A stretch of 64,000 nt of DNA from Chryseobacterium binzhouense. GTDB taxonomy: Bacteria > Bacteroidota > Bacteroidia > Flavobacteriales > Weeksellaceae. Shown one piece after another: positions 7,468 through 16,800 of this stretch; positions within the stretch are counted from its first letter, which is position 1; each line of letters starts with the position of its first letter. Both the position numbers and the translations under genes were made by a program. The notes below the pieces were generated by a model. The model did not search any database. It was not told where the DNA came from and was given only the letters and a program-made list of their open reading frames with translations. Where the stretch lies: the NCBI RefSeq assembly GCF_007474545.1, contig NZ_VKOG01000003.1, forward strand, positions 1 to 64,000. Direction: 5' to 3'.

Positions 7468-8142
7468 ATGAAAAAATATATTGCCTATTACAGAGTTTCA
7501 ACAAAACAACAAGGAAGTTCTGGCTTGGGCTTAGATGCTCAAAAAACAATGGTCAGAAATTATCTCAAAGAAGATGATATGTTGATTGATGAGTTCGAGG
7601 AAGTGGAGAGTGGCAAAAATGACAACCGACCTCAGCTACTTACAGCCATAGAAAAAAGCAAGAGTGAAAGTGCAACCTTGCTCATCGCCAAATTAGATAG
7701 ACTTAGCCGTAATGCTGGGTTTATATTTTTACTGAAGGATAGCAATGTGGATTTCAAATGCTGTGATATGCCAGAGGCAAATTCGCTTACTATTGGGATA
7801 ATGGCTGTACTTGCACAGGAAGAACGTTTATTGATAAGTAAGCGTACTATTGATGCTTTGCAAGAACTAAAATCCAAAGGCGTAAAACTTGGCAACCCAA
7901 AGAATTTAACTCCAGAAGCCAGAAAGATGGGCAGTGAAGCGATGAGGTTAAAAGCTCTACACAATGACAACAATAGAAAGGCAACTGCACTAATAGTTTC
8001 TTTACGAAATGCAGGGAGTAGTTATGGCAAAATCGCAGATGAACTCAATAAGAGTGGTTTCAAGACCAGTAGAGGCTGTGAGTTTAGCTCATCTCAGACT
8101 CTGGTTTTGTATAACCGATTTTTGCAATGTCAAAATGCTTGA
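7468..8142 (+). CDS. Small serine recombinase (resolvase/invertase family)
   Basis: A 224-residue serine recombinase. The N-terminal catalytic domain has Arg9 and Ser11 in YYRVSTKQQ, the LDRLSRN motif near residue 74 and AVLAQEERLLISKRT leading into the long E helix. The C-terminus (about 165-220) is a helix-turn-helix of resolvase type (YGKIADELNKSGFKTSRG). Proteins of this size resolve circles or invert segments rather than integrate phages. A strongly structured DNA region follows 290 bp downstream and could be its target (inference). All catalytic residues I can check are present. Confidence 0.9.
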   Translation: MKKYIAYYRVSTKQQGSSGLGLDAQKTMVRNYLKEDDMLIDEFEEVESGKNDNRPQLLTAIEKSKSESATLLIAKLDRLSRNAGFIFLLKDSNVDFKCCDMPEANSLTIGIMAVLAQEERLLISKRTIDALQELKSKGVKLGNPKNLTPEARKMGSEAMRLKALHNDNNRKATALIVSLRNAGSSYGKIADELNKSGFKTSRGCEFSSSQTLVLYNRFLQCQNA

Positions 8143-8430
8143 CGAAAAAAGACTTCAAATAAAACCCTTAAATCATCTGGAATTTTAATAACAGCGGAGA
8201 TAAGAAATAAAGTGTTTATATCGCATTAAAAAGCACCAAATTTACGATAAGTTATAAACTAAATCACTTCAAATACTTATGGATAAAGAGATTTTTGTAT
8301 CAACGAAAATTAATTGAAAATAATTTATATATTTGTTAATAACGAAAAAACATAAAAATTATAAGAACAAATTAAGGTTGTAAATAACATATAGATATTG
8401 CGTTAAGCAGTTCATTTTCTTTGCTCAAAT

Positions 8431-8522
8431 ACTGGTAATATTTTAAACAAAAAGAAAAATGGCTGTAAGATGCACCCGACTGGGTGTGTTTTGCTTCATT
8501 TCTTTTTGTGGGTTATACCAGT
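8431..8522. repeat. Nested inverted-repeat structure (about 92 bp)
   Basis: Three nested stems share one axis: ACTGGTA (8431) with TACCAGT (8516-8522); ACAAAAAGAAA followed by ATG (8448-8461) with CATTTCTTTTTGT (about 8497-8509); and GCACCC-GACT-GGGTGT at the tip (about 8472-8487). It lies in a gene-free stretch between the serine recombinase and a small ORF. It could be a structured RNA, a resolution site or a replication origin for the Rep-like protein; the sequence alone cannot decide. Confidence 0.6.
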
Positions 8523-8582
8523 AGCCAGAGCAGAGGATGATGTCATTTCACACCCTTTCTCATTCTGGTAAATCAAATCTAT

Positions 8583-8678
8583 ATGAAAAAAAATCTTACT
8601 CAAAAATCCATTAAAATAATCTTAGCTACGGTAAACCGTAAAAAACTTCCAAGAATTAACTTTTATTTTGCATTCTGA
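8583..8678 (+). CDS. Small basic protein (31 aa) coupled to the next gene
   Basis: ATG at 8583 opens a 31-codon frame, MKKNLTQKSIKIILATVNRK and on to INFYFAF, whose stop overlaps the ATG of the membrane protein as TGATG. The strong overlap and the lack of any other start suggest coupled translation. The product is basic with a hydrophobic end and no family I recognise. It could equally be a leader frame controlling the downstream gene. Confidence 0.4.
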   Translation: MKKNLTQKSIKIILATVNRKKLPRINFYFAF

Positions 8679-9121
8679 TGAAATATAATAAGTTGATTTT
8701 TGGAAGTGTTGCAAGTCTCATTCTCGGGACTTTAATTTATATTCTTTTCAGGTCATCCACTCTTAAAGTCTTCACATGGCTGGATTTTGTAGGAATACAT
8801 ATTCTTGATAGTAAAATTAGAAAATCGGCTCTGGCAACTTCTAACTACATTCCAGATTGGGTTTTGATGTCTCTTCCAGACGGATTGTGGCTGTTTTCCT
8901 ACGTGTGCCTAATGCTTTATATATGGAAAAATTCTATTACTTTTTTTAATCTCTTTTGGATTAGTGTCATTCCAGCTATCGCCATTGCTTCCGAGGTAGC
9001 CCAAGGCTTGGGGATTTTACAGGGTACTTTTGATACTATGGACTTAATATTTTATTTATTTGGAGGTGTGCTTCCTCTCTATATTTTTAAAGATTCAATT
9101 AATTATAAACTTAAATTTTAA
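8678..9121 (+). CDS. VanZ-like membrane protein
   Basis: A 147-residue inner-membrane protein with four hydrophobic segments (about residues 8-26, 70-86, 91-110, 122-140). The stretch SEVAQGLGILQGTFDTMDLI near residues 108-127 resembles the E-x-x-Q...D-x-x-D pattern of VanZ-like proteins, though the family's Arg is replaced. VanZ relatives are linked to glycopeptide resistance in some bacteria, but most have no known function. The start overlaps the stop of the 31-residue ORF. The next gene begins 4 bp after its stop. Confidence 0.65.
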   Translation: MKYNKLIFGSVASLILGTLIYILFRSSTLKVFTWLDFVGIHILDSKIRKSALATSNYIPDWVLMSLPDGLWLFSYVCLMLYIWKNSITFFNLFWISVIPAIAIASEVAQGLGILQGTFDTMDLIFYLFGGVLPLYIFKDSINYKLKF

Positions 9122-9125
9122 CCTC

Positions 9126-9668
9126 ATGAACAAAAATTTTAAACATTTAGCTTCTGCCTCTGCATTCGCATTTTTCTTATTCATTGCTATGGGCAGTGGA
9201 GATGATAAAAAATCTTCAACAACATCATCTACCAGTTCTGCAAGTGCGGAAGCAGCCAGCTACAAGAAAGTAGGGGAAACTCTACCCACAGAATATTTTG
9301 ATGTAACAGTAAATACAGTGAATGTCAAAAACTCTGTTAGTACAGGAAATGAGTTTGTGGATTTATCTGCTGAATCAGGAACACGTTATCTCATTATTAA
9401 TACGACATTCAAGAACACAAGCAACGAGAGCCGTACACTAATAGATGGAGAAGTTTTGGTAAATTATAAAGGAAAGGATTACACATTTGACAAATCCGAA
9501 ACAATAATGTTAGATGGCTGGGGTTTGATGCTTGATCAAATCAATCCTCTTACAACCAAAACTACCAATTTAGTTTATAAAATTCCAGCAGAATTGATAG
9601 GAACGGCATTCTATAAGCCTGGACGTTCTGGAAGCGATGACTTGATTGATTTGGGTACAATTAACTAA
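9126..9668 (+). CDS. Exported DUF4352-like protein
   Basis: A 180-residue protein starting at ATG 9126 (MNKNFKHLASASAFAFFLFI), chosen over the upstream frame start because it begins a signal-peptide-like segment. A low-complexity Ser/Thr linker (about 28-45) is followed by a beta-rich domain resembling DUF4352: YFDVTVNTVNVKNSV, then RYLIINTTFKNTS, the usual extracellular immunoglobulin-like pattern. There is no lipobox cysteine. It probably forms a unit with the VanZ-like gene 4 bp upstream. A strong hairpin terminator follows. Confidence 0.6.
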   Translation: MNKNFKHLASASAFAFFLFIAMGSGDDKKSSTTSSTSSASAEAASYKKVGETLPTEYFDVTVNTVNVKNSVSTGNEFVDLSAESGTRYLIINTTFKNTSNESRTLIDGEVLVNYKGKDYTFDKSETIMLDGWGLMLDQINPLTTKTTNLVYKIPAELIGTAFYKPGRSGSDDLIDLGTIN

Positions 9669-9692
9669 TAACAAAATTGTGAAAAACCTTTT

Positions 9693-9723
9693 TGCTGTTC
9701 TAATTTCAGAACAGCATTTTTTA
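9693..9723. terminator. Terminator upstream of the five-gene operon
   Basis: TGCTGTTCT-AATTTC-AGAACAGCA forms a 9-bp stem followed by six T. A runs on the left side suggest action on both strands. With the hairpin at 13711 it brackets the operon between. Confidence 0.85.
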
Positions 9724-9798
9724 TTTGATTTTAACTGTTTTTGCTTTTGTAAGACTAAAAAATATTATTATTTTGTACAAAGGAAATTACTTAAATCG

Positions 9799-10338
9799 AT
9801 GTTCAAAAATATTATTTTCATAGGAGGTATTCATGGAGTTGGAAAAAGTACAATTTGCAAACATATTTGCAGCGAATTATCTATGGAATATTTGTCCGCA
9901 AGCGAACTATTAAAATGGAACGGCATTAATCAAGATTCAAAAAATAAAAAGGTTAAAGACATTTCCGATAATCAAAACCGCCTAATTGTTGGGTTGGAAA
10001 ATATTATTCAGAAGGGTAAATTTTATTTGCTCGATGGGCACTATTGTCTACTCAATAGTAATAACGAAATTTTAAAAGTTCCAATAGAAACCTTTGAACA
10101 AATCAATTCGATTTCTTTTAATCTGGTTTTAGGTAATATCTCTGAGATTAAGCAACGCCTTGAAGCAAGAGACAACAAACCTTATGATTATGAATTACTA
10201 CAACATTTTCAGGATGAAGAATTGGCTTATGCAAAATATTTGTCGAAAAAATTTAATGTACCTTTGAATATTGGAGAAAATAACGATTATTTGAATATTT
10301 TGGAGTCACTTTGTAAAACAATTAAAAGGACTAATTAA
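9799..10338 (+). CDS. P-loop nucleotide kinase-like protein (operon gene 1)
   Basis: A 180-residue protein with a clear Walker A, GGIHGVGKST, at residues 8-17 and the compact layout of AAA_17/18-type adenylate-kinase-like enzymes, including FYLLDGHYCLL near residue 75 as a Walker B-like strand and QRLEARDNKPYD (about 118-130) as an LID-type arginine region. Such enzymes phosphorylate nucleotides or other small molecules. The frame opens at 9646, but ATG 9799 directly before the P-loop is the natural start. It is the first gene of a packed operon: the membrane protein follows 3 bp later. Its substrate is unknown. Confidence 0.8.
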   Translation: MFKNIIFIGGIHGVGKSTICKHICSELSMEYLSASELLKWNGINQDSKNKKVKDISDNQNRLIVGLENIIQKGKFYLLDGHYCLLNSNNEILKVPIETFEQINSISFNLVLGNISEIKQRLEARDNKPYDYELLQHFQDEELAYAKYLSKKFNVPLNIGENNDYLNILESLCKTIKRTN

Positions 10339-10341
10339 ATA

Positions 10342-11379
10342 ATGGAAAACTCTTTCTTCGTTTTTACAGATAAAAACAATCCCGTTCAATTAGAGCGTTT
10401 TCACATCTGCACATGGGAGTTTAACAACAACAGTTCGTTAGTTGAGTTTGGTTTTGAAATATCTAGAGATTCAATAAAAGATAATAATTTAACTATTTCT
10501 CTTTTTATCCCTTGGGTTACAAGGACTTGTGAAGCAAAAGATTTATATGAAAAACTGAGTATTCCAGAAAATAGTCGTTTTATTTTTAATGATTCGGTTG
10601 CAAGTACAGATTCATTGGATGGAGGGAGAAATAAATTAGGTGTTATTCATAAATTCAGCGGAAGGAATGAGCTCTGTATTTTACCTGTAAAGGTTGAAAT
10701 TGTGAACGAAAATTTAGTTTCAGCCACTTTAAACCTTCAACCTTATCAAGAATATAATTCAGATTCCAAACCAAATATTTATTTTCGATTTTGGATTAAA
10801 CCATCAGTGCCTTATATATCTATGAGAAAGAAGGGAATAAGTAAATCTACAATCATTTATGATATTAAGGTTAACGAACAAAGAAATATTCCGGATAATA
10901 AAATCTCTTATTTCAGCGACAAAGCACTATGTGCAATAAAGAATTGTTTTTCGTTTAATATTGTTCCTAACAAATATGATATTGTATTTTTTGATAACTC
11001 TTCCTTAAAGAATGTAAGAACTTTAGAATATGATTCTTTCAATAAATATTTAGGAGACAAGAGGGTTAAAAAAGATGAATTGATTGTCGTTTTTAATAAA
11101 AAGCAAAGTATTGAATCCTATTCTTTTTTCTCAATTTATTCAATGGAAAGAATAGGTACAGGGCAGTTTGCTTTGGCAATACTTATAAGTATTATTTGTG
11201 GTATACTATTATTTATTCCCTCTTATCGCAAGACTTTTAATCCTGAAATTTCATTTCTAAAAGTTTGGAACAAATTGCCCTTTGAGATTTACTTAGCAAT
11301 TACTATAGCATTTGGAATGATTATATACTTTGTTTTACCATGGTTAAAAAACATTTTATATAAAATTAGAAATTTATAA
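10342..11379 (+). CDS. Membrane-anchored protein of unknown function (operon gene 2)
   Basis: A 345-residue protein without a recognised domain. Residues 1 to about 270 are a soluble, beta-rich region with no signal peptide; two hydrophobic segments follow at about 276-294 (FALAILISIICGILLFI) and 317-338 (IYLAITIAFGMIIYFVL), so the soluble part would be cytoplasmic and tethered by a C-terminal hairpin. This layout is common among membrane effectors of bacterial immunity, but no effector family is recognised. It starts 3 bp after the kinase and ends 1 bp before the HEPN-like gene. Confidence 0.75.
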   Translation: MENSFFVFTDKNNPVQLERFHICTWEFNNNSSLVEFGFEISRDSIKDNNLTISLFIPWVTRTCEAKDLYEKLSIPENSRFIFNDSVASTDSLDGGRNKLGVIHKFSGRNELCILPVKVEIVNENLVSATLNLQPYQEYNSDSKPNIYFRFWIKPSVPYISMRKKGISKSTIIYDIKVNEQRNIPDNKISYFSDKALCAIKNCFSFNIVPNKYDIVFFDNSSLKNVRTLEYDSFNKYLGDKRVKKDELIVVFNKKQSIESYSFFSIYSMERIGTGQFALAILISIICGILLFIPSYRKTFNPEISFLKVWNKLPFEIYLAITIAFGMIIYFVLPWLKNILYKIRNL

Positions 11380-11380
11380 T

Positions 11381-11821
11381 ATGAGCGAAATATTTGATTG
11401 TCCAAAAGAAGAGATTTGGGAAAAACGTAGAATGTGGGTCTATGATGAATTAGAAAAAGCAGAAGTCGGGATTCACTCTGTGAGTGATCACTCTACTGCT
11501 CTTTTTATGGATTTGCAAAAAGCATTTTGTGCTGGTGCTTGGATTTCTGTAGTCGTAATGTCAATATCTGTTATTGATTCACATCTCCGAGAAGAAATTT
11601 CTGATAAGTCTATCGGTACGGCAAAGTTACTACAAGAATTCTATGAAGGAGAGGGGATAGACTGGCTAAGAAAACTACGAAACCGATATGTACATCATAA
11701 TATTGATAATCCTTTTCTTGAAACGAATTGTTGGTATGATGAGCAAACAAGTTTAGAAAAAGATGCTTACAAGGCAATGAGAATGACAATTTCTGCATTA
11801 TTTCAAAATCCATTTATATGA
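11381..11821 (+). CDS. HEPN-like protein (operon gene 3)
   Basis: A 146-residue, all-helical-looking protein. Near residues 104-109 it has RNRYVH, which fits the R-x4-6-H motif of HEPN ribonucleases, placed after helix WLRKL as in that fold; helices before it carry AGAWISVVVMSISVIDSHLR. HEPN proteins cut RNA in toxin-antitoxin and abortive-infection systems, and some are inactive partners. The stop overlaps the next start as ATGA, so translation is coupled to the PIN protein. The call rests on one motif and helix pattern. Confidence 0.6.
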   Translation: MSEIFDCPKEEIWEKRRMWVYDELEKAEVGIHSVSDHSTALFMDLQKAFCAGAWISVVVMSISVIDSHLREEISDKSIGTAKLLQEFYEGEGIDWLRKLRNRYVHHNIDNPFLETNCWYDEQTSLEKDAYKAMRMTISALFQNPFI

Positions 11822-13320
11822 AAGCACTACTAGATACTAACATTATAATTCACAGAGAAGCATCCAAAGTCATTAATCAGGATGTAGGTATATTATATCG
11901 TTGGCTGGAGCGTGCAAAATATACTAAATGCGTTCATTCCTTAACGATCGCTGAAATTGAGAAATACAAAAATCAACAGACAGTTGAAACTTTTCAAATA
12001 AAATTGGGCAGTTACGAACAATTAGAAATTCCATCACCTTTGCAAGAAGAAGTTAAAGTTATTTCAGAAAAAGTTGATGTTAATGATAATGATAAGAATG
12101 ACACACAACTATTAAACGAAGTATTTATTGGTCGAGTTGATATATTAATTACAGAAGATAAAAAAATTCGTAAAAAAGCCATTGAGTTAGGTATTGAAGA
12201 TAAAGTTTTTACTATAGATTCCTTTCTTGAAAAGACTTTTGCTGAACATCCAGATTTAGTAAATTATAAAATACTAAATGTTCAAAAGTTAAAATTCGGA
12301 AGAATAAATCTTGATGATGACTTTTTCGCAAGTTTAAAAGAAGATTATTACGGTTTTGATAAATGGTTCATTAAAAAATATGATGATGAGGCGTACATAA
12401 CTGTAAATTCTAACAATGGATTACTTCTTTCTTTTCTTTATCTAAAAGTTGAAGATAAAAGTGAAAGTTATGCAGATATAAGTCCTTTATTCATTCCAAA
12501 AAAACGATTAAAAGTTGGAACATTTAAAGTTATCAATAATGGTTTTCGCTTAGGTGAGCGGTTCATGAAAATTATTTTTGACAATGCCTTAAAGAATCAA
12601 GTGGATGAAATTTATGTAACAATTTTTGATAAAAGAGATGAGCAAAAAAGATTGATAGAGATGCTGCAGCAATGGGGATTTATTTTATGGGGAAAAAAAA
12701 ATGAGGAATTAGTTTACGTGAGAGATTTCAGCAAAAAAATTAATGAAAGCAATTTAAAGCATACTTACCCATTTATTTCAAGAAATAATGACTCTTACAT
12801 TGTACCAATTTATGAAGAATACCATACAGAATTATTGCCCGATTCAATTCTAAATACTGAATCTCCAGAAGATTTCGTAGAAGATTTCCCACATAGAAAT
12901 GCTATAAACAAAGTGTATGTTTCTCGTGCAATATTACCCCATCCCAAAAAAGGAGATAATATTATATTTTACATGACGGGAGGTTATTACAAAAGCGTTG
13001 TTTCTACAATTGGTATTGTTCAAGAAGTAAAAACCGATTTTACTGATGAAAATGATTTTATTATATATTGTAGAAAAAGAAGTGTTTTTCCAGAAGACAA
13101 ATTACTTGCAATATGGCGTTACAAAGACTCAAAGCCTTTCGTAGTTAGTTTTTTATATGTCTATTCATTCCCACATAGAATTAATATGAAGGAGCTAATC
13201 GATTTAAGGGTTTTAGGTGGTGTAAATGATGCCCCTAGAGGATTTAAGCCCATTACAAAAGAACAATTTAACATTATATTACAAGCAACAAAAAGCGATG
13301 AGAGTTTTATTATCGATTAA
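11818..13320 (+). CDS. PIN-GNAT-EVE/PUA-like fusion protein (operon gene 4)
   Basis: A 500-residue three-part protein. Residues 1-140 form a PIN nuclease domain: MKALLDTNIIIHRE with the first acidic residue, AEIEKY, NDTQLLNEV, and LITEDKKIRKKA with the last ones. Residues about 165-300 look like a GNAT acetyltransferase (LKVGTFKVINNGFRLGERFM, then YVTIFDKRDEQKRLIEML, QWGF). Residues about 360-490 look like an EVE/PUA-like domain (KGDNIIFYMTGGYYKSV, IGIVQEV). PIN domains cut RNA and EVE/PUA folds bind modified or structured nucleic acid. The combination recalls the COG4933-type neighbourhoods with ASCH proteins. It overlaps genes 3 (4 bp) and 5 (23 bp). Confidence 0.82.
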   Translation: MKALLDTNIIIHREASKVINQDVGILYRWLERAKYTKCVHSLTIAEIEKYKNQQTVETFQIKLGSYEQLEIPSPLQEEVKVISEKVDVNDNDKNDTQLLNEVFIGRVDILITEDKKIRKKAIELGIEDKVFTIDSFLEKTFAEHPDLVNYKILNVQKLKFGRINLDDDFFASLKEDYYGFDKWFIKKYDDEAYITVNSNNGLLLSFLYLKVEDKSESYADISPLFIPKKRLKVGTFKVINNGFRLGERFMKIIFDNALKNQVDEIYVTIFDKRDEQKRLIEMLQQWGFILWGKKNEELVYVRDFSKKINESNLKHTYPFISRNNDSYIVPIYEEYHTELLPDSILNTESPEDFVEDFPHRNAINKVYVSRAILPHPKKGDNIIFYMTGGYYKSVVSTIGIVQEVKTDFTDENDFIIYCRKRSVFPEDKLLAIWRYKDSKPFVVSFLYVYSFPHRINMKELIDLRVLGGVNDAPRGFKPITKEQFNIILQATKSDESFIID

Positions 13321-13666
13321 ACCAGAATTTGCATTCAAAATATTTGAAGGAGTTAAAAGATTTGAATTTCGTAAAGTAATTTTCAAAAACCCAAATGTAC
13401 GGACAGTAGTTGTATATGCATCTTCTCCTGTTCAACAAGTTATCGGAGAATTTGAAATTGACGATATATTAAGTTCTAATCCAAATGAAATTTGGGAACA
13501 AACAAAAAAATATTCTGGAATTTCAGAAGACTTTTTTTACGAATACTTTGCAGATAGAGAGATTGCTCACGCAATTAAAATAAAAGAAATTAAAAAATAT
13601 AAGACACCTCTTTCTTTAAAGGAGGATTTCAACGTTTTACCTCCACAATCATATTTATATTTGTGA
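13298..13666 (+). CDS. ASCH domain protein (operon gene 5)
   Basis: A 122-residue protein starting at ATG 13298, inside the end of the PIN fusion gene. It begins MRVLLSIKPEFAFKIFEGVK, the classic ASCH opening (I-K-P-x-x-A..I..G.K..EfR), with EFRKVIF following and VVVYASSPVQQVIGEFEI as the central strand pair. ASCH is a PUA-like RNA-binding fold often found beside PIN-GNAT proteins in genomic islands. The overlap points to coupled production with gene 4, so it may be its partner or antitoxin (inference). A strong terminator follows 44 bp downstream. Confidence 0.88.
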   Translation: MRVLLSIKPEFAFKIFEGVKRFEFRKVIFKNPNVRTVVVYASSPVQQVIGEFEIDDILSSNPNEIWEQTKKYSGISEDFFYEYFADREIAHAIKIKEIKKYKTPLSLKEDFNVLPPQSYLYL

Positions 13667-13710
13667 AAATTGGTTTCCTTTAGTAAAGAATATCAATAAG
13701 AAAAATTAAA

Positions 13711-13741
13711 TGCTGTCCTAAAACTAGGACAGCATTTTTTT
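13711..13741. terminator. Terminator after the five-gene operon
   Basis: TGCTGTCCTA-AAAC-TAGGACAGCA is a perfect 10-bp stem with a 4-base loop, followed by six T. It closes the operon that begins after the similar hairpin at 9693. Confidence 0.9.
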
Positions 13742-13778
13742 ATCTATAAGCAAAATGGGTAATCAGTCTCTTGTTTAT

Positions 13779-13786
13779 TAAATTTG
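13779..13786 (+). promoter_or_regulatory. -7 box upstream of the 1267-residue gene
   Basis: TAAATTTG matches TAnnTTTG, 19 bp upstream of the ATG at 13806 and after the operon terminator, so the large gene probably has its own promoter. Confidence 0.5.
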
Positions 13787-13805
13787 TAATATTAAAATAA
13801 TTTAT

Positions 13806-16800
13806 ATGAGATTTATAAATACAAATGACATAGAAATGTGGTCTAATAGTGTTGATTGCCAATGCCATTTACCACATTTAATTAGGAAATTGATTTTGGC
13901 AACCGCAGACCAAACTAAAATTAGAAGTATTCAGTTTCCCTACGGAGAAGATGTGCAAGTTGGCGGATATGATGGAGAACTTACAACAGAAGTTGGGAAT
14001 ATTTTTGTCCCTGATGGAGAAAGTGTGTGGGAGTTTGGTACAACCAATAAAAAAGGAGGAAAAGCAAATGATGACTACGATAAAAGAAAAAATAACCCAT
14101 TAGGAAAGATGTCATCACAAACAACTTATATAAATGTTAGTGCAAAAAAGTATCGAGATAAGAAGAAATGGGCAGATGAAAAAAAAGGAGAAAATTTTTG
14201 GAGAGATGTTAGATATTATGATGCTATTGATATTGAGCAATGGTTAGAGTTATCTCCTACTGTTGAGGTCTGGCTTGCAGAAAAATTAGGAAAGCCTATT
14301 ACAGGTATTTATACGCTTGATGAGTATTGGAGACGTTGGAGTGAAAATGGTAAAATAAAAATAGCTCCCGAAATCTTATTAGGTAATAGCAGGGAAAAAG
14401 AAATTGATTCATTAAAATCTTTTCTTAGCAATGACCAAAACAAATTGTATATAAAATCTAAAACTATAGATGAAGCGACAGCATTCCCATTGGCATTTTT
14501 AAGACATAATGAGAACGATTTTCAAAAAGCAATTGTTGTTATTGATAATCGGGAAACTTTTAGCAAATTTATTCAAAATGATGTCGCATCAATTATTTTA
14601 ATAAGATTTAAGGCGGAAGGCACAGACCTGTCTGGAGCAACACAAAGAGGACATAAATTAATCATTCCGATTAGTATGTCAGATGAGCCAACAGGTTCAG
14701 AAAAAATACAACTACCATTAGTATCGAGGGATACGTTTGAAAATGGATTAAAAAAAATGGGTGTTGATTCTGAAAAAGCACGTCTTCTCACAAAAAATTC
14801 AGGTAGAAATATTTCAGTACTAAAAAGGCTTCTCCAATTTGATGATAATACAAAACCAAAATATTTGAAAGATGCCGAAGTCTATGATATTCTTCCAATT
14901 CTTCTTGTTAACAAATTTTCTGAGCAGAGAGAAGGAGATAGAGAAATAATTGAAAAATTGAGTGGAAAACCTTTTGCAGAGTATATCAAGTTTTTGAAAG
15001 AATTAATTAATCTGGAAGATTCTCCAGTATATAGCATTAATGGAATTTGGCAGTTAGTATCTCCTCCTGATACTTGGTTATATTTTGCAAAATATATTAC
15101 AAAAGAACAACTTGAAATTTTTAAAGAAATATGTTTAACCGTTCTTAGTGAAACTCGTCATAAATACACTATTCCTTTAGAAAATAGAGGTATATATTTT
15201 GAAACCCCAGAAAATAGGTCTAAATATTCTTCTGAACTGAAGACTGGTTTGTCAGAAACATTAGCCATAATTTCTGTATTCGGCGAAGAGAATGGATTAA
15301 ATTCAATACTGAGTGTTATGTATTATGTGGATGGGATTGTGCAAAAAATTCTTGAAAATAATATTCTTGTATGGAGGTCATTGTCTCGTAACTTAATGAT
15401 TTTAGCAGAAGCCTCTCCAGATGTTTTTTTAACTAACCTTGAAAGAATAATAAAAGATAATTCCGCTAAAAGTTTCTTTGAAGAAGAAAAAAGTTTTATA
15501 GGGGGAAATGCTAATGACCTTCCCACTATTTTATGGTGCTTGGATATTATAGGTTGGATGCCTGAACATCTTCTAAGGGTTTCTATGTTGTTATGTGAAC
15601 TCATTAAATTATCTCCAGAAAAACTACCTACCTTAAATACGCCTATCAGTAGTTTACAAAGTCTTTATAGGGTCTGGTATCCACAAACAAATGCAAATGT
15701 AGAAGAGAGAAAGGTAATTCTTGAAATTTTAATTAAAAAACATCCCGAAATTGTATTTGAATTGTTACATCTTCTAATAGATAAAGGTTTTGATACTGCT
15801 TTTCATACGCCAAGACCAAAGTGGAGGTTGTTTTCAGAAATTAAAGAAATTAGAGTAACTCAACAGGAAGTTTTCTATATGAGAAACTTCTGTATAGATA
15901 ATTTTATTGTCCTATCAGAAAATAATTTAGAAAGAATTCTTATTCTTATTGATGTTCTTGATAAATTTTATTGGGATAAGATAGACGTTGCTCTAAAAAC
16001 AGTAGAAGATAGTTGGCAGAATTTCTCAGAAACAGACAGAAATATAATATATAATGAGTTTAGAAAACAAATTGGAAAACATAGAAGCCATCCAACAGCG
16101 AGATGGGTATTACCCCCAAATATCTTACAAAAGTTAGAAAATATTGCTTTCAAGTTCAAAAGTAAAGATGAAATATTATCTGATTCTTATCTATTTGAAG
16201 AACAATATCCAGAGTTTATAGAAGGAAAGCAAATTAGAAATTGGAAGAAAAACAATGATGAAATACTTCAACGGAGAATAACATTTGTTGAAAAAATAAT
16301 AGAGAAATATGGTGTAGTTAAAATTTTTGATATGGCAAACGAGACAGAACATCCGTATTTATATGGGAATACTTTAGCTCTATGCATGAATCTAACCGAT
16401 GATGATGTTTTATTAGTATATGGATTAATTGGCTCTCAAAATCAAAAACATTATTCTTTATCAAGTAACTTTATAAGAGGACGTGAAAGTAAAACAAGTT
16501 TGGATGTTCAAACGGAAATTCTATATAGATTAATAAAATCTGGAATTTCAAATCAAGCTATTGTAAATTTTTTATGTTCATTATGGGATAGCATTAATTT
16601 ATGGAAATTTGTTTCTGATTTGAATAATGAAGAAGTGGAAAAATTATTTTGGAAATCCAAGCAAGGTTTTTTATACGCTAATGATAAGATAGAACTTTTT
16701 TATGCCTTAAAAAAATTACAGCAATTTGGCAAAGCGATTACTTTTCTCAATACTTTGGGTTGGGGAGTATACAATCATAAAGAACGCCTAACATCAGAAG

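Noticed and set aside
9646-9798. N-terminal extension of the kinase-like ORF
   Set aside because: It would read through the terminator hairpin at 9693; the P-loop follows directly after ATG 9799.
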